From contig JBJETY010000052.1 of NCBI GenBank assembly GCA_051883555.1, positions 48,933-112,932 on the forward strand: a stretch of 64,000 nucleotides of DNA. The letters run 5' to 3'. The notes beneath the pieces are model-generated. The model was not told the origin of the DNA. It did not search any database and was given only the letters and a program-made list of their open reading frames with translations. The translations under genes and the position numbers were made by a program. Shown one piece after another: positions 7,943-15,868 of this stretch (positions within the stretch are counted from its first letter, which is position 1; each line of letters starts with the position of its first letter). Source of the DNA: CAG-917 sp051883555 (GTDB lineage: Bacteria; Bacillota; Clostridia; Christensenellales; CAG-917).

Positions 7943-8959
7943 ATGGCAAAAGAAGTATTGCAAATCGGAATCGACCTTGGTACTGCTAATACGCTTGTTT
8001 ATATAGCAAAACAAGGTATCGTTTTCAACGAACCATCATACGTTGCTTTCGACAGAGCAACAAAGAAATGCATTGCTTGTGGTCACGCAGCAAAACTCAT
8101 GGCAGGTAAAACCCACGATAAAATCCGTGTTGTTAAACCTCTTGAAGGCGGCGTTGTAGCAGACCTCGATGCAACGAAATCATTACTTGAGTATATCTTC
8201 TCAAAACTTGACAGAGCAGATGATATCGATTGGGCTAAATCAACCATCTTGCTTTGTTGCCCGTCTGAGATTACAGTAGTTGAGCGTGCCGCACTCATCA
8301 ACTTGGCTCACGATATGGGTATCCAGGACGTATTTATCGAACAAGAAGTTAAAGCCGGTGCTGTTGGCGCAGGCTGTGACATCTATCAGACTACCGGTTG
8401 TATGATAGTTGACATCGGTGGTGGTTCAACCGATATCGGCGTTCTTTCATGTGGTGACCTTGTAGTTTGGGATTCAATCCGTGTCGCAGGTAGATATTTC
8501 GATAACGAAATCGCAAAGTACGTAAAACAACATTACAATTTGCTTATCGGTGAAAGAACTGCTGAAAGACTTAAGTTTGAACTCGCAACTTTGGCACCAA
8601 TCGTCGGTGAAGAAAAAGAATGCGAAGCATCAGGTAGACATCTCAGCCAAGGACAACCTGCAACGATTACCATAAGACAAGGTGAAATTCGTGAAATAAT
8701 GCTTAAAGCATTCGACAGGATTAAGCACGTAATCCTTGCAACTTTGGAAAGAACTCCGCCTGAACTTTCAGCTGATATCCTTAAAAACGGTATCACAATC
8801 AACGGCGGTGGCGGTTGTATCACCGGTATCAAAGAATACTTCGAAGCAGAACTCGGACTTCCTTGCACAATCTCGCCTAACTGCTTAACTTCTATCGTTG
8901 AAGGAACTAAGTTCTTGCTTAAGAACAGAGGCAACTATTTGCAGAGACCTGTTGAATAA
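7943..8959 (+). CDS. mreB: MreB/Mbl-family actin-like cell-shape protein (first copy)
   Basis: A 338-residue bacterial actin. It forms membrane-bound filaments that direct the elongation machinery for sidewall peptidoglycan. Visible signatures are phosphate-1 GIDLGTANTLVY (about residues 8-19), CCPSEIT near 110, phosphate-2 VDIGGGSTDIGV near 155, and a GGGGCITG adenosine-binding loop near 290. The ending FLLKNRGNYLQRP is typical of MreB/Mbl. GGAGG lies eight bases before the ATG. The gene uses TCA, GGT and GTT codons more than neighbouring genes, as expected for high expression. A second copy follows after 45 bases; mreC and mreD are not adjacent. Whether it is mreB, mbl or mreBH cannot be told from the sequence. 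Confidence 0.93.
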   Translation: MAKEVLQIGIDLGTANTLVYIAKQGIVFNEPSYVAFDRATKKCIACGHAAKLMAGKTHDKIRVVKPLEGGVVADLDATKSLLEYIFSKLDRADDIDWAKSTILLCCPSEITVVERAALINLAHDMGIQDVFIEQEVKAGAVGAGCDIYQTTGCMIVDIGGGSTDIGVLSCGDLVVWDSIRVAGRYFDNEIAKYVKQHYNLLIGERTAERLKFELATLAPIVGEEKECEASGRHLSQGQPATITIRQGEIREIMLKAFDRIKHVILATLERTPPELSADILKNGITINGGGGCITGIKEYFEAELGLPCTISPNCLTSIVEGTKFLLKNRGNYLQRPVE

Positions 8960-9004
8960 TCTTGCGGTTATTCTTAAATTCAATAAATTCGTAAAGGAGA
9001 AATT

Positions 9005-10048
9005 ATGAAAAAACAATTTGATTTAGTCTTCAATCAACCTGAAGACAAGAATAAGAAAGTCGGTATTGGTATTGACCTTGGTACAACAAACCTTTTGGTT
9101 TACGTACAAGGCCACGGCATCATTTTCAATGAGCCGTCAGTTGTAGCATTTGATATGGAAACAGGCGAAGTTATTGCCGGTGGTGCAGATGCTTATTCAA
9201 TGATTGGTAAGACTCACAGCAAGATTAAGGTTTGCAGACCTCTTCGTGAAGGTGTTATCTCTGATATGGAAGCAGCTAAAGCTCTTCTTAAATACGTATT
9301 CACAAGAGTTAACAATTTGAAGAACATTCAAAACGCACTTTGCTTAATTTGCTGCCCGTCAGAAGTTACGCAAATTGAAAGAGAAGCTATGAAGCAACTT
9401 GCTATCGAAATGGGTATTCAAGACGTATTCATCGAAGAAGAAATTAAAGCAGGTGCTATCGGCTCAGGAAACGACATTTACAATTCAAGAGCAGTTATGG
9501 TCGTCGATATCGGCGGTGGTACAACTGACGTTGGTGTTCTCGCACTCGGCGACGTTGTATTGTCACAGTCAATCAGAATCGCAGGTACGTACATCGATAA
9601 CGAAATCATCAAGTACGTCCACAAGAACCATAACCTTGTTATCGGACCTATGACTGCAGAAAAAGTTAAGAAAGAACTTGCAACTTTGTACGCAGATGAC
9701 GACAGAACGATGAGAGTTTGCGGACGTGACCTTATGAAAGGTATCCCTGCATCTACAGAAGTTAACTCACAAGAAATCAGAATGGTTATCCTTCCTGTTC
9801 TTGCTGAAATCGTCAGCGTTATCCGTAACGTTCTTGAAATTACTCCTCCTGAATTGTCAGCTGACTTGGTTGACGCAGGTATTATCTGTGACGGCGGTGG
9901 TTCACAAATCCCTGGACTTAAAGAGTTCTTGGAAGAAGCAGTTTCACTTCCTGTTGAAGTATGTGCTAACCCGCTTACAGCAGTTGTCGAAGGAACGAAA
10001 GTTCTTTTGAAGAACAGAGGCTACTACTTGATTAATCCTGTTGATTAA
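9005..10048 (+). CDS. MreB/Mbl-family actin-like cell-shape protein (second copy)
   Basis: A 347-residue paralogue of the preceding gene, with the same actin signatures: GIDLGTTNLLVY (about residues 23-34), CCPSEVTQIE near 121, VDIGGGTTDVGV near 167, and CDGGGSQIPG near 300. It carries about 15 extra N-terminal residues beginning MKKQFDLVF, which could be the membrane-binding amphipathic segment. AAGGAG lies six bases before the ATG. The closing FLLKNRG of the first copy appears here as VLLKNRG. Codon use is again shifted towards TCA/GGT/GTA, suggesting abundant protein. It is co-transcribed with the first copy and followed by a strong terminator. It is probably an Mbl-like isoform that co-polymerises with the first copy (inference). 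Confidence 0.92.
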   Translation: MKKQFDLVFNQPEDKNKKVGIGIDLGTTNLLVYVQGHGIIFNEPSVVAFDMETGEVIAGGADAYSMIGKTHSKIKVCRPLREGVISDMEAAKALLKYVFTRVNNLKNIQNALCLICCPSEVTQIEREAMKQLAIEMGIQDVFIEEEIKAGAIGSGNDIYNSRAVMVVDIGGGTTDVGVLALGDVVLSQSIRIAGTYIDNEIIKYVHKNHNLVIGPMTAEKVKKELATLYADDDRTMRVCGRDLMKGIPASTEVNSQEIRMVILPVLAEIVSVIRNVLEITPPELSADLVDAGIICDGGGSQIPGLKEFLEEAVSLPVEVCANPLTAVVEGTKVLLKNRGYYLINPVD

Positions 10049-10074
10049 TCGCCATACATGTGGTTCCAAAAAAG

Positions 10075-10111
10075 ACAGCTTGATTGCTTTGCAATCAAGC
10101 TGTTTCTTTTT
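10075..10111 (+). terminator. Strong rho-independent terminator of the mreB pair
   Basis: A 13-bp perfect stem, ACAGCTTGATTGC (10075-10087) with GCAATCAAGCTGT (10091-10103), loop TTT, then TTCTTTTT. Confidence 0.9.
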
Positions 10112-10289
10112 GTCACAATAAACGTAAAACAAATCCGACGAAATAAATATGGGGATAAGCTGCTTATTTCCGCTTGTAAATTTAAGGCGTATTCTACAAA
10201 GGAAACGCCGTTTTTTATGCTTTGACGGATAGAAAAGGTTAAATAAAAAACTCCTTGTTTAAGTCGCTAAAAAAAATAATATCGTTATA

Positions 10290-10318
10290 TAGACTTTTTT
10301 TTAAAAGGGTGTTATACT
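10290..10318 (+). promoter_or_regulatory. Probable promoter of the Ldh2-malic enzyme operon
   Basis: -10 TATACT at 10313-10318. The hexamer 17 bases upstream, TAGACT (10290-10295), matches the -35 consensus at four of six positions. Confidence 0.5.
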
Positions 10319-10359
10319 AACCTAAGATTTGAAATTAAATTTATTTTAAGGAGAGTATT

Positions 10360-11469
10360 ATGCCTAAAGTTATTTTAGATTGGGATACTGCCGCAAAGTT
10401 TATAACAGATGCATTTGTAGGGGTAGGTGTTCCTAGAGAAGACGCAGAAATTTGTACCGACATTTTGCTTGAATCAGACAAAAGAGGTATCGAATCACAC
10501 GGTTGTAACCGTTTTAAACCGATTTACATCGACCGTATAATTGCCGGTATTCAAAATCCTGTTACGAATTTTGAAATCGTCAAAGAAACCGAAACGACAG
10601 CCGTTGTCGACGGTCACGACGGAATGGGTCAGGTTATCGGTTATAAATCGATGAGCCTTGCAATCGAGAAAGCAAAGAAATACGGCATGGGTATGGTCGT
10701 CGTTCGCAATTCTTGTCACTACGGAATTGCCGGATATTATCCGACAATGGCATGTAAAAACGGTTGTATCGGTATTACGGGAACCAATGCCCGTCCGTCC
10801 GTTGCTCCGACTTTCGGCGTTGAGGGAATGTTCGGAACAAACCCTCTTACAATCGGTATTCCTACCGACGAGCCGTTCGATTTCCTTATCGACTGTGCAA
10901 GCTCTATAACACAGAACGGTAAAATCGAATATTATGCAAGAATCGGCGAACCTGTTCACCCGGGTACGATAATCGACCTTGACGGTAACTCCGTTGAAGG
11001 CGACGCGGGCGAAGCATTAAAGATGATAAGAAAAGGCACTGCCGCTCTTACGACTCTCGGCGGTATCGGCGAAGCTCTCGGCGGATATAAAGGATACGGC
11101 TATGCTATGGTAGTCGAATTGTTGTCGGCTTGTCTTCAGGACGGCGCATACGGAAAAGCCCTTAACGGTAAGGACGAAAACGGAAATCTTGTTCCGTATC
11201 ATCTCGGACATTTCTTTATTGCAATCGATACTAATCACTTCCTTGGCGAAGAACTTTGCAGAAAGAAAGCGGGAGATATCATTCGTGCCGTTCGCGCGTC
11301 TAAAAAAGCTCCGGGCTGCGAACATATTTATTCGGCAGGCGAAAAAGAATATAACGTATGGCAACAGAGAAAAGACAGCGGCGTACCAATCAACGAAGCC
11401 GTTCAGTTGGAAATGAACAAAGTTCGTGACGATTTAGGTTTAAGCTACGTCTTCCCATGGGAAAAATAA
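10360..11469 (+). CDS. NAD(P)-dependent malate/L-lactate dehydrogenase, Ldh2 (YlbC/AllD) family
   Basis: A 369-residue oxidoreductase of the malate/L-lactate/ureidoglycolate dehydrogenase family, which interconverts 2-hydroxy acids and 2-keto acids with a nicotinamide cofactor. Family features are the N-terminal ESHG motif (about residue 45), the catalytic-His segment NSCHYGIAGYY (about 118-128), GTNP (about 161) and GGYKGYGYAMVVELL (about 242-256). The substrate cannot be fixed from sequence. The malic enzyme directly downstream, 21 bases away, makes malate the best guess: the pair would link oxaloacetate, malate and pyruvate. GGAGAG precedes the ATG at 10360. Fold identity is firm and substrate is inferred. 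Confidence 0.87.
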   Translation: MPKVILDWDTAAKFITDAFVGVGVPREDAEICTDILLESDKRGIESHGCNRFKPIYIDRIIAGIQNPVTNFEIVKETETTAVVDGHDGMGQVIGYKSMSLAIEKAKKYGMGMVVVRNSCHYGIAGYYPTMACKNGCIGITGTNARPSVAPTFGVEGMFGTNPLTIGIPTDEPFDFLIDCASSITQNGKIEYYARIGEPVHPGTIIDLDGNSVEGDAGEALKMIRKGTAALTTLGGIGEALGGYKGYGYAMVVELLSACLQDGAYGKALNGKDENGNLVPYHLGHFFIAIDTNHFLGEELCRKKAGDIIRAVRASKKAPGCEHIYSAGEKEYNVWQQRKDSGVPINEAVQLEMNKVRDDLGLSYVFPWEK

Positions 11470-11490
11470 TTTTAGCATAAAGGAGATATT

Positions 11491-12663
11491 ATGAATTACG
11501 CAGAAGAGTCATTAAAACTTCATTACGAATGGAAGGGCAAAATCGAATGTACTCCAAGAGCCTCGGTTAAAACAAAGGATGAATTGTCTCTTGCTTATAC
11601 GCCGGGCGTAGCACAACCTTGTCTTGAAATTCAAAAAGACGTTTCAAAGTCATACGACCTTACTCGTCGTTGGAATATGGTAGCGGTCGTAACGGACGGT
11701 ACTGCCGTTCTCGGTCTCGGGGACATCGGACCTGAAGCAGGTATGCCTGTTATGGAAGGAAAATGCGTTTTGTTCAAAGCATTCGGCGGAGTAGACGCTT
11801 TCCCTCTTTGCATCAAGTCGAAAGACGTTGATGAAATCGTCAGAACGGTTCAACTTATTTCGGGTAGCTTCGGCGGCGTAAACCTCGAAGATATTTCGGC
11901 ACCTCGTTGTTTTGAAATCGAAGAAAAACTTAAAGCATGCACGGACATTCCTATTTTCCACGATGACCAGCACGGAACGGCCGTAGTATGTGCGGCGGCA
12001 ATTTTAAACGCTATTAAGGTTGTTAAAAAAGACCTTAAAAATTGTAACGTCGTATTCAGCGGCGCAGGCGCTGCAGGCGTTGCAATTGCAAAACTTCTTT
12101 TCGGTTTGGGCGTAAAAGATATCGTTATGTGCGACAGAAAGGGTATTATTTCTAAGGACAGAGAAGGTATCACTCCTGACAAGATGAAGATAGCGGAATT
12201 TACGAACAAATCGAACAAACAGGGAACGCTTGCTGACGCTATGAAAGGCGCGGATATCTTTATCGGTGTAAGCGCACCAAATATGGTTACGCCTGAAATG
12301 GTAAAATCGATGAACTCTGGTTCGATTATGATGCCTATGGCAAACCCTGTTCCTGAAATTATGCCTGATATCGCAAAAGCCGCAGGCGCTGCCGTCGTAG
12401 GTACGGGAAGAAGCGATTTCCCTAACCAGATAAACAACGTTTTGGCTTTCCCTGGTATATTCAGAGGCGCTTTGGACGTAAGAGCTTCGGACATCAACGA
12501 AGAAATGAAACTCGCGGCTGCAAAAGCAATAGCTTCGTTGGTTAGCGACGAAGAACTCAATGCGGATTATATCCTTCCGAAAGCATTTGACGACAGAGTC
12601 GGTCCGACGGTTGCAAAAGCAGTTGCCGAAGCAGCAAGAAAAACGGGCGTAGCAAGAATTTAA
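11491..12663 (+). CDS. NAD(P)-dependent malic enzyme (malate to pyruvate + CO2)
   Basis: A 390-residue bacterial-type short malic enzyme, with no phosphotransacetylase-like extension. The N-terminal malic domain has AYTPGVAQPC (about residues 35-44), LGLGDIGPEAGMPVMEGK (about 74-91) and the metal/acid region FHDDQHGTA (about 150). The Rossmann domain begins with FSGAGAAGVA (about 185). VGTGRSDFPNQINN (about 300) matches the family's active-site loop. It oxidatively decarboxylates malate to pyruvate; whether it uses NAD or NADP is not decided here. AAAGGAGATATT precedes the ATG. It forms a two-gene operon with the Ldh2-family dehydrogenase and is followed by a 15-bp-stem terminator. Confidence 0.95.
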   Translation: MNYAEESLKLHYEWKGKIECTPRASVKTKDELSLAYTPGVAQPCLEIQKDVSKSYDLTRRWNMVAVVTDGTAVLGLGDIGPEAGMPVMEGKCVLFKAFGGVDAFPLCIKSKDVDEIVRTVQLISGSFGGVNLEDISAPRCFEIEEKLKACTDIPIFHDDQHGTAVVCAAAILNAIKVVKKDLKNCNVVFSGAGAAGVAIAKLLFGLGVKDIVMCDRKGIISKDREGITPDKMKIAEFTNKSNKQGTLADAMKGADIFIGVSAPNMVTPEMVKSMNSGSIMMPMANPVPEIMPDIAKAAGAAVVGTGRSDFPNQINNVLAFPGIFRGALDVRASDINEEMKLAAAKAIASLVSDEELNADYILPKAFDDRVGPTVAKAVAEAARKTGVARI

Positions 12664-12730
12664 ATTCTGTTTAAACGGAGTAATCGGTTTAAATAATTAC
12701 AAAAACAAATTATAAAAACAAAAAAACGAT

Positions 12731-12766
12731 AAAAATAAAAATGCCGTAAAGGCATTTTTATTTTTG
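12731..12766 (+). terminator. Rho-independent terminator of the malic enzyme operon
   Basis: A 15-bp stem, AAAAATAAAAATGCC (12731-12745) with its complement (12751-12765), loop GTAAA. The T-rich arm provides the U-tract. Confidence 0.85.
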
Positions 12767-12782
12767 TCAAATCAATTTAAAT

Positions 12783-12822
12783 AATTCGTCATTTTATCAA
12801 TCAATTCGTAATTTTATCAATT
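12783..12822. repeat. 20-bp tandem duplication
   Basis: Two adjacent 20-bp copies, 12783-12802 and 12803-12822, differ at two positions (unit AATTCGTCATTTTATCAATC). More decayed copies seem to continue to about 12850. Confidence 0.75.
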
Positions 12823-13224
12823 TAAAAGTTGTCATTTACCAAATCAATTTAAAGTGTTAACAGTTTAAATATAAATTAGTTTAACGTCAATGCGTTTAAA
12901 TCGTAAGGCGAGATAAACGTGCTTTGCAAGCGTGTGTTTTTAAGCGTACGTAAAGGCAACGCTTGCCCGGACGAAAACCTAATCGACGTCACGACGAATT
13001 TAAAACTTTTTTGCCGATTGTTGCAAATTTATGGCTTTGCAAATCGGATATAAATGGATATAATAAAGAACAATTATCCGTTAATTATCCGATTCATATT
13101 GTCGTCTAAGAAGAGTAAAGGTTTGTCCGTTAGTTTTGGCTTTCCTTTTACCGCAGTTTTTATTCGACGTTTAGACGTATTTAAAACGGAATCGCCCGAT
13201 TTCATAAAAGATTTTACGACAAAA
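12823..13224. other. Intergenic gap
   Basis: AT-rich sequence between convergent genes. A short, GC-richer patch at about 12905-12980 contains loosely repeated GCTTGC/GCAACG words but no recognised element. Confidence 0.4.
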
Positions 13225-13692
13225 TCAGATTTCATCTTCGTCTTCGTCGTCTTCCTCTTCTTCCTCGTCCTCTTCGTAATCGTTTATATCGCCGATTGAT
13301 TCGTCGAAGTCGTATACGTCGTCATCGTTTGACTCTTCCTCTTCATCTTCCTCTTCTTCGTCTTCTAACATAGAAAGAGAAATATCGTCAGATTCCTCGT
13401 CTTCCGTTTCTTCCTCGACAAAATCTCTCCAATCGTCTTCGTCTTCTTTTTCTTCTGATTTTTTTTCTTCTTTTGCTTCTCGGCAAGCCTGGCAGATATC
13501 CTCGTCGTCGGCGAGATAATTAATTTTGCAAATAGGGCATATTCTTTCTTCGTATAACGATTTTTCGTCATCGTCGTCTTCGATTAAAGACGCATTTGAT
13601 TTGCCAAGTTCGACTTTGCATACTTCGCAATAGTCTTCGTTTTCAGGAATATAATTAAGTTCGCAACGTGGGCATTTTTTATATTTTGCCAT
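13225..13692 (-). CDS. Tandem zinc-ribbon protein with a long polyacidic tail
   Basis: A 155-residue protein of two parts. Residues 1-72 hold two copies of a CxxC zinc finger: CPRC...CEVC (about 7-25) and CPIC...CQAC (about 52-70). The spacing is the same in both and NYIPENEDYC is echoed by NYLADDEDIC. Residues 73-155 are almost only Asp and Glu with a few Ser, Asn and Tyr, and end DEDEDEI. The predicted charge is extremely negative. I know no named family with this layout. Possible roles are a nucleic-acid mimic, a protein-binding acidic tail or metal buffering, all speculative. AAGAGG precedes the ATG. TTGATT-N17-TATATA upstream is a fair minus-strand promoter. It stands alone, convergent with malic enzyme. 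Confidence 0.75.
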   Translation of the reverse strand: MAKYKKCPRCELNYIPENEDYCEVCKVELGKSNASLIEDDDDEKSLYEERICPICKINYLADDEDICQACREAKEEKKSEEKEDEDDWRDFVEEETEDEESDDISLSMLEDEEEEDEEEESNDDDVYDFDESIGDINDYEEDEEEEEDDEDEDEI

Positions 13693-13836
13693 AATAACCT
13701 CTTAGCTCTATTTTAGATAGAAAATATATATCGTAGTTTATAAAAAAAATCAAGAGATTTAATACATTTTTTTTAGTTTTATTAAAATTTTTATTTTTTA
13801 TCCCGTTTATAAATAATTTAAGAACAATCTTTTTAT

Positions 13837-13865
13837 TTGACGGTTGTTTTTTTATGGTGTATTAT
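13837..13865 (+). promoter_or_regulatory. Promoter of proS
   Basis: TTGACG (13837-13842), 17-bp spacer, TATTAT (13860-13865). It predicts a leader of about 45 nt, so no T-box leader can fit between it and the ATG. Confidence 0.75.
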
Positions 13866-13916
13866 ATGGGGGCAAAAGAAATATTGTTACAAATATAGTG
13901 TTATTGAGAGGAATAA

Positions 13917-15356
13917 ATGGCTAACGAAAAGAATCAATTCGTAAAAGAAATAGCAGATATGACAACCGATTTTCCGCAGTGGTATACCGACGTCGTGTTA
14001 AAAACGCAACTCGTCGATTACGGTCCTGTTAAGGGAACGATGGTTATCCGCCCGTACGGATATGCAATCTGGGAAAACATTCAAAAAGCATTGGATGAAC
14101 GTTTTAAGGCAACGGGACACCAGAATGCGTATTTTCCTATGTTTATTCCTTACAGTTATCTCCTAAGAGAGGCCGAACACGTTGAGGGATTTGCTCCTGA
14201 GGTAGCTCTTGTAACGCACGTAGGAAAAACAGAGCTCGAAGAACCTATGGTGGTAAGACCGACCAGCGAAACGATAATTTGCGAAATGTACAGCAGATGG
14301 GTTCAAAGTTACAGAGATTTGCCTGTGTTGATTAACCAGTGGGCAAACGTAGTCAGATGGGAAAAAACGACGAGACCATTTCTTAGGACAAGCGAATTCT
14401 TGTGGCAAGAAGGTCATACCTTGCACGCAACCGAAGAAGAAGCAGTCGAAGAAACTCTTAAAATGCTCGAGGTATACCGCGAGTTTATGCAGAACGTACT
14501 TGCAATCGAAGTCATAACCGGTCAAAAATCCGAATCGGAAAAATTTGCCGGGGCTTCCGCTACGTATACTATGGAAGCTATGATGCTTGACGGAAAAAGC
14601 CTTCAAGCGGGAACAAGCCATTTTCTCGGTAAAAACTTTTCTAAATGTTTTAAAATCAACTATCTTGATAAAGACGGCACTTTGAAAAATCCTTACGGAA
14701 CAAGTTGGGGAGTTTCTACAAGACTTATAGGCGCTCTTATTATGGCGCACGGCGACCAGAGAGGTCTTAAATTGCCTCCGAGAGTTGCCCCGATACAAGC
14801 GGTTATCATTCCGATTGCCGCTCATAAGGAAGGCGTAAAGGAAAAGGCTTTGGAAATAGAGCAAGTTTTGAAAGACGCCGGAATAAGAGTTAAAGTTGAT
14901 TTAAGCGAACAGTCGCCTGGATGGAAATTCAACGAATGGGAAATGAAAGGCGTTCCTATCCGTATCGAAATAGGACCGAGAGATATTGAAAACGGCGTTG
15001 CAGTACTTGTCAGACGAGACAACTTTGAAAAGACAATCGTTAAATTGGATGAAATTGCCCTTGAAGTAAGTAAAACGCTTGACTTAATTCACGAGAATAT
15101 GTATGAGATGTCTAAAAGCTTTACTCATTCTCATATCGTTACGGCGCAGAATATGGACGAGCTTATAGCAGGCATCGAGGGCAAAAACTTTGTAAAAACG
15201 ATGTGGTGCGGATGCCCTGAATGCGAAGCTAAAATTAAAGAGCTTACGTCAGCCACGTCAAGGGCAATGCCTTTTGACCAGACGCCTGTCGGTGATAAAT
15301 GCGTATGTTGCGGAAAGAAAGCGACAAAAGTTATTTATTTTGCAAGAGCATATTAA
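13917..15356 (+). CDS. proS: Prolyl-tRNA synthetase, short archaeal/eukaryotic-like type
   Basis: A 479-residue class II synthetase that charges tRNA-Pro. It is the compact ProRS type without the bacterial INS editing insertion, and has the C-terminal zinc domain typical of archaeal/eukaryotic-like ProRS. Motif 2 region: RPTSETIICEMYSRWVQSYRDLP (about residues 115-137) followed by RWEKTTRPFLRTSEFLWQEGHT, of which TRPFLRTSEFLWQEGH is diagnostic. Motif 3 lies near MAHGDQRGLKLPPRVAP. The zinc ligands are CGCPEC (about 428-433) and CVCC (about 461-464), and the protein ends with the usual aromatic residue. GAGAGG precedes the ATG. Lack of INS means mischarged Ala-tRNA-Pro would have to be cleared by a free-standing editor, not seen here. 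Confidence 0.96.
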   Translation: MANEKNQFVKEIADMTTDFPQWYTDVVLKTQLVDYGPVKGTMVIRPYGYAIWENIQKALDERFKATGHQNAYFPMFIPYSYLLREAEHVEGFAPEVALVTHVGKTELEEPMVVRPTSETIICEMYSRWVQSYRDLPVLINQWANVVRWEKTTRPFLRTSEFLWQEGHTLHATEEEAVEETLKMLEVYREFMQNVLAIEVITGQKSESEKFAGASATYTMEAMMLDGKSLQAGTSHFLGKNFSKCFKINYLDKDGTLKNPYGTSWGVSTRLIGALIMAHGDQRGLKLPPRVAPIQAVIIPIAAHKEGVKEKALEIEQVLKDAGIRVKVDLSEQSPGWKFNEWEMKGVPIRIEIGPRDIENGVAVLVRRDNFEKTIVKLDEIALEVSKTLDLIHENMYEMSKSFTHSHIVTAQNMDELIAGIEGKNFVKTMWCGCPECEAKIKELTSATSRAMPFDQTPVGDKCVCCGKKATKVIYFARAY

Positions 15357-15363
15357 ATTGAGA

Positions 15364-15391
15364 AAACCGTCGAATGAAAATTCGGCGGTTT
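15364..15391 (+). terminator. Hairpin after proS (probable terminator)
   Basis: AAACCGTCGAAT (15364-15375) pairs with ATTCGGCGGTTT (15380-15391) with one G-U. No T-run follows, so termination is less certain. Confidence 0.5.
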
Positions 15392-15868
15392 ATCTTAACA
15401 AGAGTTATCGGAAAATTTTAACGGAAACGCTTTTCAACGGCGACCGATTTACAACGGCAAAGCATTTCAACGGTAACGCTTTTTAAGGGCAACGCTTTTC
15501 AGCGACAATACGTAGTTAACAGCGATATGGTAAAGGGTACAACGACGCCGTTTCGATAGAAATCAATTTAAACGGTATATAATATATAGATAATAGATAT
15601 TGATAATAAGATAATATTGATAATAAAAAATGTATATAAATCGATTTAAAACGTTTAATAAGAAAGAGCTTACAAATTACAGAAAAGAAAAAGTATATAT
15701 ACTAAATAATAATATAGAGTTTACAAACTAATAAATAAAAAATATATAATTAAAGTCGCTGTTGCGTCTTAAGCGCAAAGTTATCAAGTCAAGACGGAGA
15801 ATGAAGAGCCGCCGAAGATAAAACACAGTTTGTTTGACTAAAAAATAGCGTTATGGTAATATGAATTT
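15392..15868. other. Intergenic gap with degenerate repeats
   Basis: From 15410 to 15520 the words AACG-x-AACGCTTTT and CAACGG recur three or four times in decayed form. From 15575 to 15760 the sequence is a low-complexity run rich in ATTGATAATA. The U32 promoter closes the gap. No gene is seen. Confidence 0.5.
15834..15862 (+). promoter_or_regulatory. Promoter of the U32 gene, leaderless geometry
   Basis: TTGACT (15834-15839), exactly 17 bp, TAATAT (15857-15862). The ATG begins at 15869, seven bases after the -10, which is where transcription should start. No ribosome site exists between them. Confidence 0.65.

Larger units (their letters stand above)
10049..10359. other. Intergenic gap
   Basis: It holds the mreB terminator (10075-10111), a second hairpin (GGCGT at about 10185 pairing with ACGCC, then a T6 run ending near 10216) and the promoter of the dehydrogenase operon. 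No gene is seen. Confidence 0.5.

Noticed and set aside
11850..12560. 236-codon minus-strand ORF inside malic enzyme
   Set aside because: It is a codon-bias shadow of the conserved malic enzyme frame.
13054..13299. 81-residue hydrophobic plus-strand ORF
   Set aside because: Its hydrophobic half is the antisense of the GAA/GAC-rich acidic tail of the zinc-ribbon gene, which reads as Phe/Val in reverse. It has no ribosome site.
13693..13916. T-box leader upstream of proS
   Set aside because: The good promoter lies only about 45 bases before the start, too close for a T-box, and no T-box sequence was seen.
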